DNA of 64,000 bases from Aestuariivita sp. (GCF_021404545.1 NZ_JAAWWD010000040.1:1-64000), one strand, 5' to 3'. Shown: positions 37,065 to 46,349, counted from the first letter of the stretch. The notes: generated by a model from the letters alone, not told the origin. Numbers and translations are program-made.

Positions 37065-37643
37065 TCAGCGCAGGCGCGCGTTCTTCCAGGCATCCAAGGC
37101 GGGATTGGCATCCGCGCGCATCGCCGCAACGCCCAGATCGGCATCGACGCCGGTACCGGCAACGCCGGGTGTGTCTGCCCGCATTTCGCGCAATGTGCCG
37201 ATATTGGCCATGACCTCTGGCACCCGCGCGATGGTTGTTGCCAGTTCGCGTTGAAAATCCTGGGACTTGGTCTGGTGGCGGGCCCCAAAGTAAAACGACA
37301 CGATCACCCCCAGCAACCACCAAAGCGGCTCGGGCACCAGGGCAATGCCCTGCATCCGCTCGGCAAACCACAGCGGGTCGATCATCGCGGCCAGAAACAA
37401 TCCCAAGGTCCCCAGTGCCAGCGCAGGGCGCGGCACCCGGTTGACCGCATCCATGATCCGGTCGAACCCGCCGCGGCGGGCGCCCGCGAATTCCGCCCCG
37501 AATTGCTGCATCGCCTGGGATTGCGCCGCCACCGCGCGCGCGGCTCCGGCCTCGGCATTTTCGCGAAAGACCTCCGCCGTCTCAACCACCACATTGCGCC
37601 CATCTCCAAACAGCGCGCTTAACAGACGCCCGATCAGACCCAT
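37065..37643 (-). CDS. GTA-type holin (3TM holin family)
   Basis: 192-residue protein of the gene-transfer-agent holin family (GTA_holin_3TM type), which permeabilises the inner membrane to let the endolysin reach peptidoglycan. ATG 37643 (MGLIGRLLSALFGDGRNVV) lies inside the last 10 bp of the endolysin gene. Membrane segments: ALALGTLGLFLAAMIDPLWF near residue 74 and EPLWWLLGVIVSFYFGARHQ near residue 103. The front third is amphipathic and Ala-rich; the C-terminal tail is charged and probably cytoplasmic. Pairing with a GH108 lysozyme is diagnostic. Confidence 0.85.
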   Translation of the reverse strand: MGLIGRLLSALFGDGRNVVVETAEVFRENAEAGAARAVAAQSQAMQQFGAEFAGARRGGFDRIMDAVNRVPRPALALGTLGLFLAAMIDPLWFAERMQGIALVPEPLWWLLGVIVSFYFGARHQTKSQDFQRELATTIARVPEVMANIGTLREMRADTPGVAGTGVDADLGVAAMRADANPALDAWKNARLR

Positions 37644-38254
37644 GACGCCACCCGCGCGCGGAACGCGTCCCCACTCAGATGATAACGTGGGCTCAGGAAC
37701 TCTTCGGCGCGCGTGATCCATCCGCCCTTGCCGCCCGCCCGGGTGCGCGCGTATTTGCGGCTGGCCGGACGGCGATCCGCGATGCGGAAGTAATAGTTGC
37801 GCCGCGCCACCCCATAGGCATCGCGCAGCGCAATCGGATCGGGCGCTGCCGCATCCTGCGCCGCCCCGGCCGTCTGGGGGCCAAGCGCGCCATCGACCGC
37901 TACCGCGTAACCCATGTCGCGCAAAAGCCGTTGCAGGATCTTGACCGCGTTGCCGCCCGCATTGACATACATGTCAAACACGCTGGGCCGCAAAATCTCC
38001 GGCAGAAGGCCGATCCGCGGTTTGTCAAAGTAATGCGTGATGAAGATCTCGACCGCCTGCGACCGGCTCAGCGCACGTATATCCGCCACGTCGATCTCAC
38101 CATCGCCGGTCAGATCCAAACCCAACCGCCGCATGGTGTGGATCGTGACACCGAACTTGGTCGCCCCGCCGGGATCGTCGGGATCGTCGGGATCGTTCAC
38201 AAACCCGCCCTCCCGGTCAACAATCTCTTCGGCAATCTGCCGTACTGTCATCAT
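37634..38254 (-). CDS. GTA-type endolysin, glycosyl hydrolase 108 family N-acetylmuramidase
   Basis: 206-residue lysozyme-like protein. The GH108 signature REGGFVNDPDDPDDPGGATK lies at residues ~14-33, with the catalytic Glu at ~15, followed by FGVTIHTM. The middle has HYFDKPRIGLLPEILRPSVF and DMYVNAGGNAVKILQRLL; the C-terminal half has a putative peptidoglycan-binding region (AVDGALGPQT, RNYYFRIADRR). The DDP unit is duplicated relative to the usual NDPDDPGG, from a 9-bp tandem repeat near 38170-38197. No signal peptide, as expected for a holin-dependent enzyme. Two adjacent ATGs (38254, 38251) are possible starts. Confidence 0.9.
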   Translation of the reverse strand: MMTVRQIAEEIVDREGGFVNDPDDPDDPGGATKFGVTIHTMRRLGLDLTGDGEIDVADIRALSRSQAVEIFITHYFDKPRIGLLPEILRPSVFDMYVNAGGNAVKILQRLLRDMGYAVAVDGALGPQTAGAAQDAAAPDPIALRDAYGVARRNYYFRIADRRPASRKYARTRAGGKGGWITRAEEFLSPRYHLSGDAFRARVASWV

Positions 38255-38299
38255 CGCGCAGCTCCCGTGTTTTCACGGCCCGACGCTGCCCAAAAATGA

Positions 38300-38326
38300 T
38301 TAACGCGCGGCTAGAGCACCGCGCGC
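38300..38326 (-). terminator. second hairpin between ccmE and the endolysin gene
   Basis: CGCGCGG (38304-38310) pairs with CCGCGCG (38319-38325) around an 8-nt loop; on the minus strand it is followed by TTAATCATTTTTGG. Lying ~50 bp before the endolysin start, it could act as a terminator for ccmE read-through or as part of the endolysin promoter region. TTAA-N7-CTAG (38300-38314) is a poor match to the CtrA pattern. Confidence 0.4.
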
Positions 38327-38340
38327 TTCAAACAGTCCCC

Positions 38341-38390
38341 TGCTTCTTCTTGCCAAAAATACGCGCCGAAGGCATGGCCCCGCAGGGGCC
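38341..38390 (-). terminator. ccmE terminator: hairpin plus conserved TATTTTTGGC tail (dispersed repeat, copy B)
   Basis: GGCCCC-TGC-GGGGCC (38390-38376 on the minus strand) starts 2 nt after the ccmE stop, followed by a 12-nt spacer and GTATTTTTGGCAAGAAGAAG. The tail resembles the one behind selO at 5412-5438. Confidence 0.65.
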
Positions 38391-38392
38391 AT

Positions 38393-38884
38393 TCAGCTGT
38401 CGCTGGCCGCCCCATACCCGGTCTCGCCGTAACCCGCGCCCTCCGAGCCCCGCTCTTTGTAGATACCTTGCTCCTTGAGCGCGTCGATCACCTCGGCGGG
38501 CATGTAGGTTTCGTCATGTTTGGCAAGGATTTCCGTGGCTTCAAAGACACCGTTGATATAGCTTCCTGTGCCCACCATGCCTTCATTCTCGGTAAACAGA
38601 TCCGGCAGGACCCCCGTGAACGTCACCGGCACCGAGGCCCCGCCATCGGTCACCGAAAACCGAATGGTCTTGCCCTCACCGCGTATGATCGAGCCTTCCT
38701 CGACCAACCCGCCGATGCGAAATACCTCATCGGGCCCCGGCGGTTCGGCCATGATCTGACTGGGTGCGCGGAAAAAGTTGATGCCGTCGCGCATCGCATA
38801 GCCGATCATTGCCGTCGACAGGATCAGCGCCACGGTCGCCACCGCGATCACCTGGATCCGCCGCTGTTTCTTCAAGCTCTTCAT
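38393..38884 (-). CDS. ccmE: cytochrome c maturation haem chaperone CcmE
   Basis: Periplasmic haem chaperone that covalently binds haem and delivers it to CcmF. 163 residues. N-terminal membrane anchor (RRIQVIAVATVALILSTAMI, ~residues 8-27) and an OB-fold domain (FRIGGLVEEGSI, VTFTGVLPDLFTENEGMV). The haem-binding His is in EILAKHDETYMP near residue 122, with the conserved Tyr four residues on. The C-terminal tail is Gly/Ser-rich and disordered. 7 bp after argC, so probably cotranscribed with it. Confidence 0.96.
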   Translation of the reverse strand: MKSLKKQRRIQVIAVATVALILSTAMIGYAMRDGINFFRAPSQIMAEPPGPDEVFRIGGLVEEGSIIRGEGKTIRFSVTDGGASVPVTFTGVLPDLFTENEGMVGTGSYINGVFEATEILAKHDETYMPAEVIDALKEQGIYKERGSEGAGYGETGYGAASDS

Positions 38885-38891
38885 GTCACCC

Positions 38892-39920
38892 TCATGGGAA
38901 CAGGGGGGCCATCAACAGCCCTTCCGTCTCCGACTCACCTAAGATCAGGTTAGCATTTTGCAACGCCTGCCCACTGCTACCTTTTGTCAGGTTATCCAGC
39001 ACCGTGACCACGATGGTCCGGCCCGTAATCCGGTCGGGCACCACGCCGATATGGCAAAAGTTCGAGCCGCGCACATGATGGGTCGAAGGTGTCTCGCCCA
39101 GAGGCAGCACGGCAAGAAACGGCTCATCGGCATAGGCCTCGGCAAAGGCCCGGTGGATCGCCTGCGCCTCGCCCCTCAGATAGGCCGTAGCCAGAATGCC
39201 CCGGTTGGCGGGGATCAGATGCGGGGTGAACTGAACCTGCACGGGCCGCCCCGCGAGGCGCGAGAACTCCTGATCGAACTCCCCCAGATGCCGGTGCGTG
39301 CCGCCCACCGCATAGGCGTGATAGCCCTCGGACAGTTCCGCATGCAGCAGGTTTTCCTTCAGCGACCGCCCTGCCCCCGACACTGCGCATTTCAGGTCCA
39401 GAATGATCTCATCGAGATCGATCACACCGGCGGCGATCAGCGGCCGCAGGGCGAACTGCCCCGCGGCCGCGTTACACCCCGTGCCCGCCACCAGCCGGGC
39501 CTGCGCGATCTGTTCGCGGTAGAACTCCGTCAGCCCGTAAACCGCCTCCCGCTGCATCTCCACCGCGCTATGGGCGTTGCCGTACCATGTGGCATAGGCC
39601 TCCGGGTCGCGCAGCCGGAAATCCGCCGAAAGGTCGATGATCTTTAGATCCGCAGGCAGGGCAGAAATCACCTGCTGGCTGGTTTTGTGGGGCAGCGCGC
39701 AAAAACACAGGTCAATCGCCGCAAAGTCGATCTCGTCGATCTTACAGAGCTTTGGCAGCTCCATATGGCGCAGATGCGGAAAAACCTGCGCCATGTGCAT
39801 GCCTGCCTTACGGTCCGCAGCCAGGGCCGCGATCTCGATCGTGGGATGTCCGGCGATCAGCCGGATGAGTTCGGCGCCGGTATAGCCGGAGGCGCCCAGA
39901 ATAGCGACGTTATGGGTCAT
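38892..39920 (-). CDS. argC: N-acetyl-gamma-glutamyl-phosphate reductase (atypical active-site context)
   Basis: 342-residue aspartate-semialdehyde-dehydrogenase-fold reductase of the ArgC family, third step of arginine synthesis. NAD(P)-binding loop [13 protein letters not shown] (residues 9-21), CALPHKTSQ near 74, [17 protein letters not shown] near 98, [19 protein letters not shown] near 177, GGTHRH (207-211) with the catalytic His, and NRGILATAY near 240. The active-site Cys149 sits in [11 protein letters not shown], not the usual NPGCYPTA, which recalls LysY-type or paralogous ArgC enzymes. First gene of argC-ccmE. Confidence 0.85.
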   Translation of the reverse strand: MTHNVAILGASGYTGAELIRLIAGHPTIEIAALAADRKAGMHMAQVFPHLRHMELPKLCKIDEIDFAAIDLCFCALPHKTSQQVISALPADLKIIDLSADFRLRDPEAYATWYGNAHSAVEMQREAVYGLTEFYREQIAQARLVAGTGCNAAAGQFALRPLIAAGVIDLDEIILDLKCAVSGAGRSLKENLLHAELSEGYHAYAVGGTHRHLGEFDQEFSRLAGRPVQVQFTPHLIPANRGILATAYLRGEAQAIHRAFAEAYADEPFLAVLPLGETPSTHHVRGSNFCHIGVVPDRITGRTIVVTVLDNLTKGSSGQALQNANLILGESETEGLLMAPLFP

Positions 39921-39993
39921 GTTCGTGTCCGTTCTCGGATGCGCTGAATGAGGTCCAGCGTCAGGTCAACTGTCAAAAAGCAGGAAGAGGCCA

Positions 39994-40803
39994 TCAGGCC
40001 GGGTCAAAAGCGATCCGTCGTCGCAAGAACTGCGTCGCGCGATCCGACACCTTGCGCGCATTGCCCGTGGTCAGGAACCCGGCATCGCCACTGCCCAGCA
40101 TGTCAGGATGCCGGGTCAGATAATCGGCAAGGCTGTCGGCCACCAGATCGGCCTGAGAGAATACCCTGACATGCGCGCCCAATGCATCCTGAAACACGTC
40201 CGCCATCAGCGGATAATGCGTGCAGCCCAGAACGGCGGCCTGCGGATCGGGCATCTTGCGTTTGAGCGCATCCACATGGGAACGTACCAGCGCCTCGGCC
40301 AGGATCATGTCGCCTTCTTCAATGGCGTCGACCACGCCGCCACAGGCCTGCGCCTCTACATCCACGCCAATGGCGCGGAAGGCCAGTTCACGCTGAAACG
40401 CCCGGCTCGCCACCGTGGCGGGGGTCGCAAAAAGCGCCACATGCTGCACTGCGACCTCGCGCGGGGGGGAGTTGTCGCCCCATTGCCGTTCGGTCAGCGC
40501 CTCGATCAACGGCACGAACACGCCCAGCACGCGCTTGCCCGGGGGCAGACCGCCCTCCTGCATGCGCCGCAGCGCGGCGGCGGAGGCCGTGTTACAGGCC
40601 AGGATCACCAGATCGACGCCCCGGTCCCACAACGCGCGTACCGCCGTCTGGGTCAGATCATGGATATCGTCGGCATCGCGCACACCATAGGGGGCATGGG
40701 CGCTGTCGGCGAAATAGAGGAACTCCATCTCGGGCAGGCGCTTTTGCGCGGCGTCCAGAACGGTCAGACCGCCCAGACCGGAATCAAAAATACCAACAGC
40801 CAT
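39994..40803 (-). CDS. murI: glutamate racemase
   Basis: Cofactor-independent racemase supplying D-glutamate for peptidoglycan. 269 residues. [12 protein letters not shown] opens the protein. The two catalytic cysteines are Cys70 (ILACNTASA) and the one in LGCTHYPLM near residue 193. [10 protein letters not shown] near residue 31 is the substrate loop. Starts 6 bp after the stop of the upstream acyltransferase gene, so likely cotranscribed with it. Confidence 0.96.
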   Translation of the reverse strand: MAVGIFDSGLGGLTVLDAAQKRLPEMEFLYFADSAHAPYGVRDADDIHDLTQTAVRALWDRGVDLVILACNTASAAALRRMQEGGLPPGKRVLGVFVPLIEALTERQWGDNSPPREVAVQHVALFATPATVASRAFQRELAFRAIGVDVEAQACGGVVDAIEEGDMILAEALVRSHVDALKRKMPDPQAAVLGCTHYPLMADVFQDALGAHVRVFSQADLVADSLADYLTRHPDMLGSGDAGFLTTGNARKVSDRATQFLRRRIAFDPA

Positions 40804-40808
40804 GGTGT

Positions 40809-41687
40809 TCAGGCGCGATGCCGTTCCTCGAATTCATAGCCGTAGTCATAAGACCTCAGCGGCTCTGGCGACAGCTCATACGTCGCTTTTCGCAGGAAAT
40901 CCATCAGCGATTTGGTGTCTTTCGACATCGGATCCAGAATATCGCGACCGATGGGCTCTCCCACCACCACCCGCACCGGAGTGTCGACACGTTTCTTGAA
41001 CTCCTTGATCAACAGACCCATCCGCAGCGTGTTGTGCATGTGGCTGGCGATCTGGAACAGCCGCGAGGTATGCCCCTCGAAGAACACCGGCACCACGGTG
41101 GCGCGGCTCTTGGCGATCATCCGCGCGGTAAACCCGCGCCAGCCCGGATCCATCGGCTGCGAGAACGGCTTGGCCGCCGTGCTGACCGTACCGCCGGGAA
41201 AGATCCCGATGGCCCCCCCCTCCGAAAGGTAATTCAACGCGCTCTTGCGCGTCTTCAGGTTCTGTTTGACGGCCTCCTTGGTCTCGTCAAACGAGATCGG
41301 CAGAATGATCCGGTTCAGATCCTCGGCCTTGCGGAACACCCGGTGCGCCAGAATACGGAAATCGCCGCGCGTCTCGCTCAGGATATGGCCCATCATCAGG
41401 CCATCCAGAATGCCGTAAGGGTGGTTCGCGATCAAAACCAGCGGCCCGTCCTGGGGAATGTTCGACAGCGCGCCGCCCGCGACATCAAGCGTCAGACCAT
41501 AGCGGTCGGTCATCACCTCCCAGAAATCACGGCCCTTGGCCACTTCACGCTCGTACCCATCCGCGCGCTTGATCAGCCGCAGCCGCCCTGTGGTGTTTTC
41601 CATAAGGCGGATCATAACCCGACCACCCCGCGTTTCGGCGGAATGGGCATAGCTGATGTCGCGGGCGATGTGCCGACGTGCGGGCAT
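40809..41687 (-). CDS. lysophospholipid acyltransferase family protein (PlsC-like)
   Basis: 292-residue membrane-associated acyltransferase of the PlsC/hemolysin-type group. The catalytic motif is NHPYGILDG near residue 88, with one residue more between His and Asp (H-x5-D) than the classical HX4D. The second acyltransferase block is [14 protein letters not shown] near residue 158, and [13 protein letters not shown] near residue 195 is the third. No membrane helix is obvious, as in related OlsA/OlsB-linked enzymes. It could acylate lysophosphatidate or lyso-ornithine lipid. Confidence 0.83.
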   Translation of the reverse strand: MPARRHIARDISYAHSAETRGGRVMIRLMENTTGRLRLIKRADGYEREVAKGRDFWEVMTDRYGLTLDVAGGALSNIPQDGPLVLIANHPYGILDGLMMGHILSETRGDFRILAHRVFRKAEDLNRIILPISFDETKEAVKQNLKTRKSALNYLSEGGAIGIFPGGTVSTAAKPFSQPMDPGWRGFTARMIAKSRATVVPVFFEGHTSRLFQIASHMHNTLRMGLLIKEFKKRVDTPVRVVVGEPIGRDILDPMSKDTKSLMDFLRKATYELSPEPLRSYDYGYEFEERHRA

Positions 41688-41768
41688 GAGCCGCCCTCCG
41701 TTATCTCAACCGCTTCTTACGATTGAAATCACGTTCTGCCCAGCCCCTGTGACATCCGTGTGACGGTA

Positions 41769-44700
41769 TTACTCGGCAGCCTTTGCCATCTGCGGCCCGC
41801 CCTGCCGGATCACGCTCAACAGTTCTTCGCGGCGTTTGGCGGCTTTGGCTTCGTTGGCCTCCTTGACAGGGCCAAAGCCCCGGATCTGTAGCGGCAGCTC
41901 GGCCAGCGCGATGATCGCCTCGCGGGTCTGATCGGTCAGTTTGGGCAGAACTTCTTTCATATCCGCCTCATATTGCTTGATCAGCGCGCGTTCCATCCTG
42001 CGTTCCGCCGTGCGCCCAAACGGATCGAGCGGCGTGCCCCGCAGACCCTTGAGCTTGGCCAGGATGCGGAAATTGCGCATCATGCCCGGCCCGTATTCCT
42101 TTTTCAGCGGACGTCCCTCGGGCCCCATCTTGGACAAGATCGGCGGGGCAAGATGGAATTTCATCTGGAAATCCCCGTCAAATTCGGCGCGCGCCTTTTC
42201 ATAGGTCGACAGATGCAGCCGCGCGACCTCATATTCATCCTTATAGGCCAGCAGCTTGTGATAGCCCTTGGCCACCGCCTCTTTCAGCGCCGGATCCCCG
42301 ATCTGGCCCAGCATTTTGGCATAGCGCTTGGCCAGCCGCTTGCCCTGATAGGCCACCAGATGATCGGCGCGATAGGCGATCTTTTCCTCCAGCGTCTTGG
42401 GCAGGGAGATGATCGTGGGTTTCAGGATCCTCTCGACCTCGGCTGGATAGAGCACCGCCCAGCGTCCGATATCGAAGGCGCGCAGGTTTTTCTCGACCGC
42501 AGCCCCGTTGAGATCAATCGCCGCCTGGATCGCATCGAGGCTGAGCGGGATCAGGCCGCGCTGCCAGGCCGCGCCAAAGACCATCATGTTGGAAAAGATC
42601 GAATCACCCATCGTCACCTTGGCCAGATCCGACGCATCGAAAAGATCGACACGATCCTGCAACCGGGCCTGCAAGGCCACCTGCAACCGATCCGAAGGCA
42701 GGGCAAATTCTGTGTCGCGGGTGAAATCGCCCGTGATAATCTCATGGCTGTTGACCACCGCTCCGGTCTGGCCGGTGCGCGTCAGCCCCAGCGTCTTGGA
42801 TCCTGCGCTGACCACCAGATCGCCGCCGATCAGGGCATGCGCCTCGCCGGTCGCCACGCGGATGGCGCTGATATCGTCGGGGTTTTCGGCAATGCGGCAA
42901 TGGATATGCACAGCGCCCCCTTTCTGGGCGAGGCCTGCCATCTCCATCATGCCCGCCCCCTTGCCGTCGATCTGTGCCGCTTGCGCCAGCACCGCGCCGA
43001 TGGTGACAACGCCGGTGCCCCCCACCCCGGTGATCACCACGTTATGGGTGCCATCGATCACGGGCAGTTCGGCCAGCGGCAGTTCGGGCAGTTCCAGCGC
43101 CGTGGTCGCCTCTTTCTTCACCTTGGCCCCTTCCAGCGTGACAAAGGAGGGGCAGAACCCCTTGAGGCAGGAAAAATCCTTGTTGCATGAGGATTGGTCG
43201 ATTGCGCGCTTGCGCCCCAGTTCGGTTTCCTTCGGCACGATAGAGACGCAGTTCGACTGCACCCCGCAATCGCCGCAGCCTTCGCAGACATCGGTGTTTA
43301 TGAAGACGCGCCGATCGGGGTCGGGGAAGGTGCCGCGCTTGCGGCGGCGGCGCTTTTCGGCGGCGCAGGTCTGGACATAGACGATGGCGCTGACGCCGTC
43401 CTTGGTCTCCATCTCCTGCTGGACCTTCATCATCTCGATGCGCTCATGCAGCGGCACACCGGCGGGAAAGGCCTTGGGATCGACATCCTCTTTCTCGTCA
43501 TAAACGACGGCGAGATGCTCGACCCCCATCGCCTTGAGCTCGGCCACGATCTGGGGGGCGGAAAGATCGCCCTCGTTGCTCTGCCCTCCGGTCATGGCGA
43601 CCGCATCGTTGTAAAGGATCTTGTAGGTGATCTTGGTGCCCGCGGCCAAAGCGGCACGGATCGCCTGCACGCCGGAATGATTATAGGTGCCGTCGCCCAG
43701 GTTCTGAAACACATGATCGCGCTTGGAAAACGGCGCCTCGCCGATCCAGTTGGCGCCCTCGCCCCCCATATGGGTAAAGCCCAATGTCTCGCGATCCATC
43801 CACTGGACCATGAAATGGCAGCCGATCCCGGCATAGGCGCGGCTGCCTTCTGGTACCTTGGTTGAGGTGTTGTGCGGACAGCCCGAGCAGAAATAGGGCA
43901 GCCGCGAGGTGATCTCCTCGGCATTGTCAGAGCGGCGCGCCGCATCCAGTTCGGCCAGACCCGCGCGGATGCCAGCGGTCTCGCGCCCCTCCTCCAGCAG
44001 GATATCGCCCAGTTGCTGGGCGATCAGATGCGGGTTGAGATCGCCATGGGTCGGGAACAGCTCCTCGCGGTGCAGCGATCCCGCCCCGCCCTTGTACCAG
44101 CCATAGACGCGCCGCCCGCGCCGGTCGTCAAAGATCGCTTCCTTGATCTGCACCTCGATCAGCTTGCGCTTTTCCTCGACCACCACAATCAGGTCGAGCC
44201 CTTCGGCCCAGTCGTTGAACCCTTTCATATCCAGCGGGAAGGTCTGACCCACCTTGTAAAGCGTGATGCCCAGACGCTCCGCCTCGTTGGCGTCGATATT
44301 GAGCAGCGACATCGCATGGATCAGATCGAGCCAGTTCTTGCCCGCCGCGACAAAGCCGATCTTGGCACCGGGCTTGCCCCAGATCCGCTTGTCCATCTGG
44401 TTGGCATGCGAGAACGCTTCGGCCGCAAAGCGTTTGTGGCGCACCAGACGCTCTTCCTGTTGATGCCGGTCGTCGACGAGGCGGATGTTGAGCCCCCCCT
44501 CGGGCATATCGAAGGCGGGCGCCAGAAGGCGCATCCGATCCGGGCGGCCATCGACCACGGCGGTCGCCTCCACCGTGTCCTTCATCGTTTTCAGGCCGAC
44601 CCAGAGCCCCGAAAACCGGCTCAGCGCATAGCCGTAGATCCCGTAATCCAGGATCTCCTGCACGCCTGCGGGGCTGACGATCGGCAGATAGGCATCCATA

Positions 44701-45188
44701 AGCGCCCATTCCGATTGATGCAGCACGGTGGAGCTTTCGCCGGTATGGTCATCGCCCATCGCCACCAGCACACCGCCCAGAGCGCTGGTCCCTGCCATAT
44801 TGGCATGCCGGAACACATCGCCGGTGCGGTCCACCCCGGGCCCCTTGCCGTACCACAGGCCAAAGACCCCGTCATACTTGCCCTCGCCGCGCAGTTCGGC
44901 CTGTTGGCTGCCCCAGATCGCGGTCGCGGCCAGATCCTCGTTCAGGCCGGCCTGAAACGTCACATCCTGTGCCGCCAGATGTTTCGCGGCGCGCATCATC
45001 TGCATGTCGACCGCCCCCAGCGGAGAGCCGCGATACCCGGTCACCAGACCGGCGGTATTGTGCCCGGCGGCACGATCCCGCTCTCTCTGGATCAGCATCA
45101 GCCGCACAAGGGCTTGCGTTCCGTTCAACAGAACCTGATCTTTCTCAAGATCGAACCGGTCATTTAGCGAGATTTTTTGAGTGCTCAT
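41769..45188 (-). CDS. indolepyruvate ferredoxin oxidoreductase family protein (fused alpha/beta)
   Basis: 1139-residue thiamine-diphosphate and Fe-S enzyme that oxidatively decarboxylates aryl or branched-chain 2-oxoacids to acyl-CoA. An N-terminal pyruvate-ferredoxin-oxidoreductase-like domain (GLVTGYRGSPLGAVDMQMMR, near residue 45) is followed by the ThDP domain (YFCSGCPHNTSTKVPEG near 425; GGEGANWIGEAPF near 470; NDAVAMTGGQSNEGDLSAPQ near 525), a ferredoxin-like cysteine cluster (DVCEGCGDCGVQSNC near 645; SCNKDFSCLKGFCPSF near 680), and a C-terminal gamma-type domain (GVGGTGVVTIGAVLAQAA near 732). In archaea these parts are separate subunits. Divergent from a LysR gene that may control it. 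Confidence 0.93.
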   Translation of the reverse strand: MSTQKISLNDRFDLEKDQVLLNGTQALVRLMLIQRERDRAAGHNTAGLVTGYRGSPLGAVDMQMMRAAKHLAAQDVTFQAGLNEDLAATAIWGSQQAELRGEGKYDGVFGLWYGKGPGVDRTGDVFRHANMAGTSALGGVLVAMGDDHTGESSTVLHQSEWALMDAYLPIVSPAGVQEILDYGIYGYALSRFSGLWVGLKTMKDTVEATAVVDGRPDRMRLLAPAFDMPEGGLNIRLVDDRHQQEERLVRHKRFAAEAFSHANQMDKRIWGKPGAKIGFVAAGKNWLDLIHAMSLLNIDANEAERLGITLYKVGQTFPLDMKGFNDWAEGLDLIVVVEEKRKLIEVQIKEAIFDDRRGRRVYGWYKGGAGSLHREELFPTHGDLNPHLIAQQLGDILLEEGRETAGIRAGLAELDAARRSDNAEEITSRLPYFCSGCPHNTSTKVPEGSRAYAGIGCHFMVQWMDRETLGFTHMGGEGANWIGEAPFSKRDHVFQNLGDGTYNHSGVQAIRAALAAGTKITYKILYNDAVAMTGGQSNEGDLSAPQIVAELKAMGVEHLAVVYDEKEDVDPKAFPAGVPLHERIEMMKVQQEMETKDGVSAIVYVQTCAAEKRRRRKRGTFPDPDRRVFINTDVCEGCGDCGVQSNCVSIVPKETELGRKRAIDQSSCNKDFSCLKGFCPSFVTLEGAKVKKEATTALELPELPLAELPVIDGTHNVVITGVGGTGVVTIGAVLAQAAQIDGKGAGMMEMAGLAQKGGAVHIHCRIAENPDDISAIRVATGEAHALIGGDLVVSAGSKTLGLTRTGQTGAVVNSHEIITGDFTRDTEFALPSDRLQVALQARLQDRVDLFDASDLAKVTMGDSIFSNMMVFGAAWQRGLIPLSLDAIQAAIDLNGAAVEKNLRAFDIGRWAVLYPAEVERILKPTIISLPKTLEEKIAYRADHLVAYQGKRLAKRYAKMLGQIGDPALKEAVAKGYHKLLAYKDEYEVARLHLSTYEKARAEFDGDFQMKFHLAPPILSKMGPEGRPLKKEYGPGMMRNFRILAKLKGLRGTPLDPFGRTAERRMERALIKQYEADMKEVLPKLTDQTREAIIALAELPLQIRGFGPVKEANEAKAAKRREELLSVIRQGGPQMAKAAE

Positions 45189-45357
45189 CTTGCGCCTCCC
45201 AACGCGGATGGACTTGCATATTCTACTATGGATAATAGGTCACAAATACTGACCCGACCACAAAAACCTGCAAAAAAACCGCAGCTTTGCCCCTGGCGGG
45301 GCTGACCTTGGCAAAGCGTTCCTATAAATCGGGACGAAGTATAAGAAAGTTTCAAAC

Positions 45358-46263
45358 ATGGACTGGGACAAACTCAGAATATTTCACGCGGTGGCGGATG
45401 CGGGCAGCCTGACCCATGCGGGTGACAAGCTGAATCTGTCACAATCGGCGGTCAGCCGCCAGATCCGCGCACTTGAAGAGGCGCTGAATGCCACCCTGTT
45501 TCACCGCCATGCGCGGGGCCTGATTCTCACCGAACAGGGGGAACTGTTGTTCGACGCCACCGCCGCGATGGCCAAACGGCTCGACGCCGCCGCCGCGCGC
45601 ATCCGCGACAGCGAGGAGGAGGTGTTTGGCGAATTGCGGGTCACCACCACATTCGGCTTTGGCGCGCTGTGGCTCGCCCCGCGCCTGCCCAAGCTTTACG
45701 AGAAATACCCCGACCTCAAGGTCGATCTGATGTTGGAGGAGCGGGTCCTGGACCTGCCGATGCGCGAAGCCGATGTGGCCATCCGCATGAAAGAGCCCAG
45801 CCAGGCCGACCTGATCCGCAAGAAACTGATGTCGATCCGCATGGGGCTGTTTGCATCACGCGACTACCTTGACCGTGAAGGCACCCCGCAAGAGATCGAC
45901 GATATTGCTGATCATCGACTGATCTGCCAAAGCCCCAGCTCGGCCCAGGTGGGCGCCGGGGCGTCATTGGTCCAGCACCTGATGACATTTGACATCCGGT
46001 CACTGTTGACCGTGAACAACTATTTCGGTGTGCTTCAGGGTGTGATCCATCATCTGGGCATCGGCGTGCTGCCCGATTACGTGACCGAGGATTTCCCCGA
46101 TCTGGTACGCGTGCTGCCCGATCTGGCCAGCGCCGAGGTGCCGGTGTTTCTGGCCTACCCCGAAGAGCTGCGCCAATCCAAGCGGATCGCTGCCTTTCGG
46201 GACTTCGTACAGGATGAGATCATCCAGCATCGCAAGCAGCTCAGGCAGCTTGGCAAGCTCTGA
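45358..46263 (+). CDS. LysR family transcriptional regulator
   Basis: 301-residue LysR regulator. The winged HTH is at residues 1-60 (MDWDKLRIFHAVADAGSLTH, LNLSQSAVSRQIRALEEALN); the periplasmic-binding-fold effector domain starts near residue 90 (LRVTTTFGFGALWLAPRLPK). The effector domain is typical in length, with LLTVNNYFGVLQGVIHHLGI near 220. Divergent from the indolepyruvate oxidoreductase gene across 169 AT-rich bases, the classic layout for regulation of the neighbour. A candidate sRNA follows 87 bp after its stop. Confidence 0.92.
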   Translation: MDWDKLRIFHAVADAGSLTHAGDKLNLSQSAVSRQIRALEEALNATLFHRHARGLILTEQGELLFDATAAMAKRLDAAAARIRDSEEEVFGELRVTTTFGFGALWLAPRLPKLYEKYPDLKVDLMLEERVLDLPMREADVAIRMKEPSQADLIRKKLMSIRMGLFASRDYLDREGTPQEIDDIADHRLICQSPSSAQVGAGASLVQHLMTFDIRSLLTVNNYFGVLQGVIHHLGIGVLPDYVTEDFPDLVRVLPDLASAEVPVFLAYPEELRQSKRIAAFRDFVQDEIIQHRKQLRQLGKL

Positions 46264-46314
46264 GCCATGCATCCAGCGCATGGCGGACATGATGCAACTG
46301 CGGCAGAAAATCTC

Positions 46315-46343
46315 TTGATCGGACACAGACTGCACCCTAAATC
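46315..46343 (+). promoter_or_regulatory. putative promoter of the sRNA at 46350
   Basis: TTGATC (46315-46320) and TAAATC (46338-46343) are separated by 17 bp, a plausible sigma-70-type pair, which would put the start site near 46350 where the structured RNA begins. Confidence 0.45.
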
Positions 46344-46349
46344 ATCAAT

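Noticed and set aside
37065-38254. Prophage remnant around the endolysin and holin
   Set aside because: No integrase, terminase, portal or attachment site is near; the pair matches gene-transfer-agent lysis genes instead.
38300-38314. CtrA binding site ahead of the endolysin gene
   Set aside because: TTAA-N7-CTAG matches only one half of TTAA-N7-TTAA; too weak to call.
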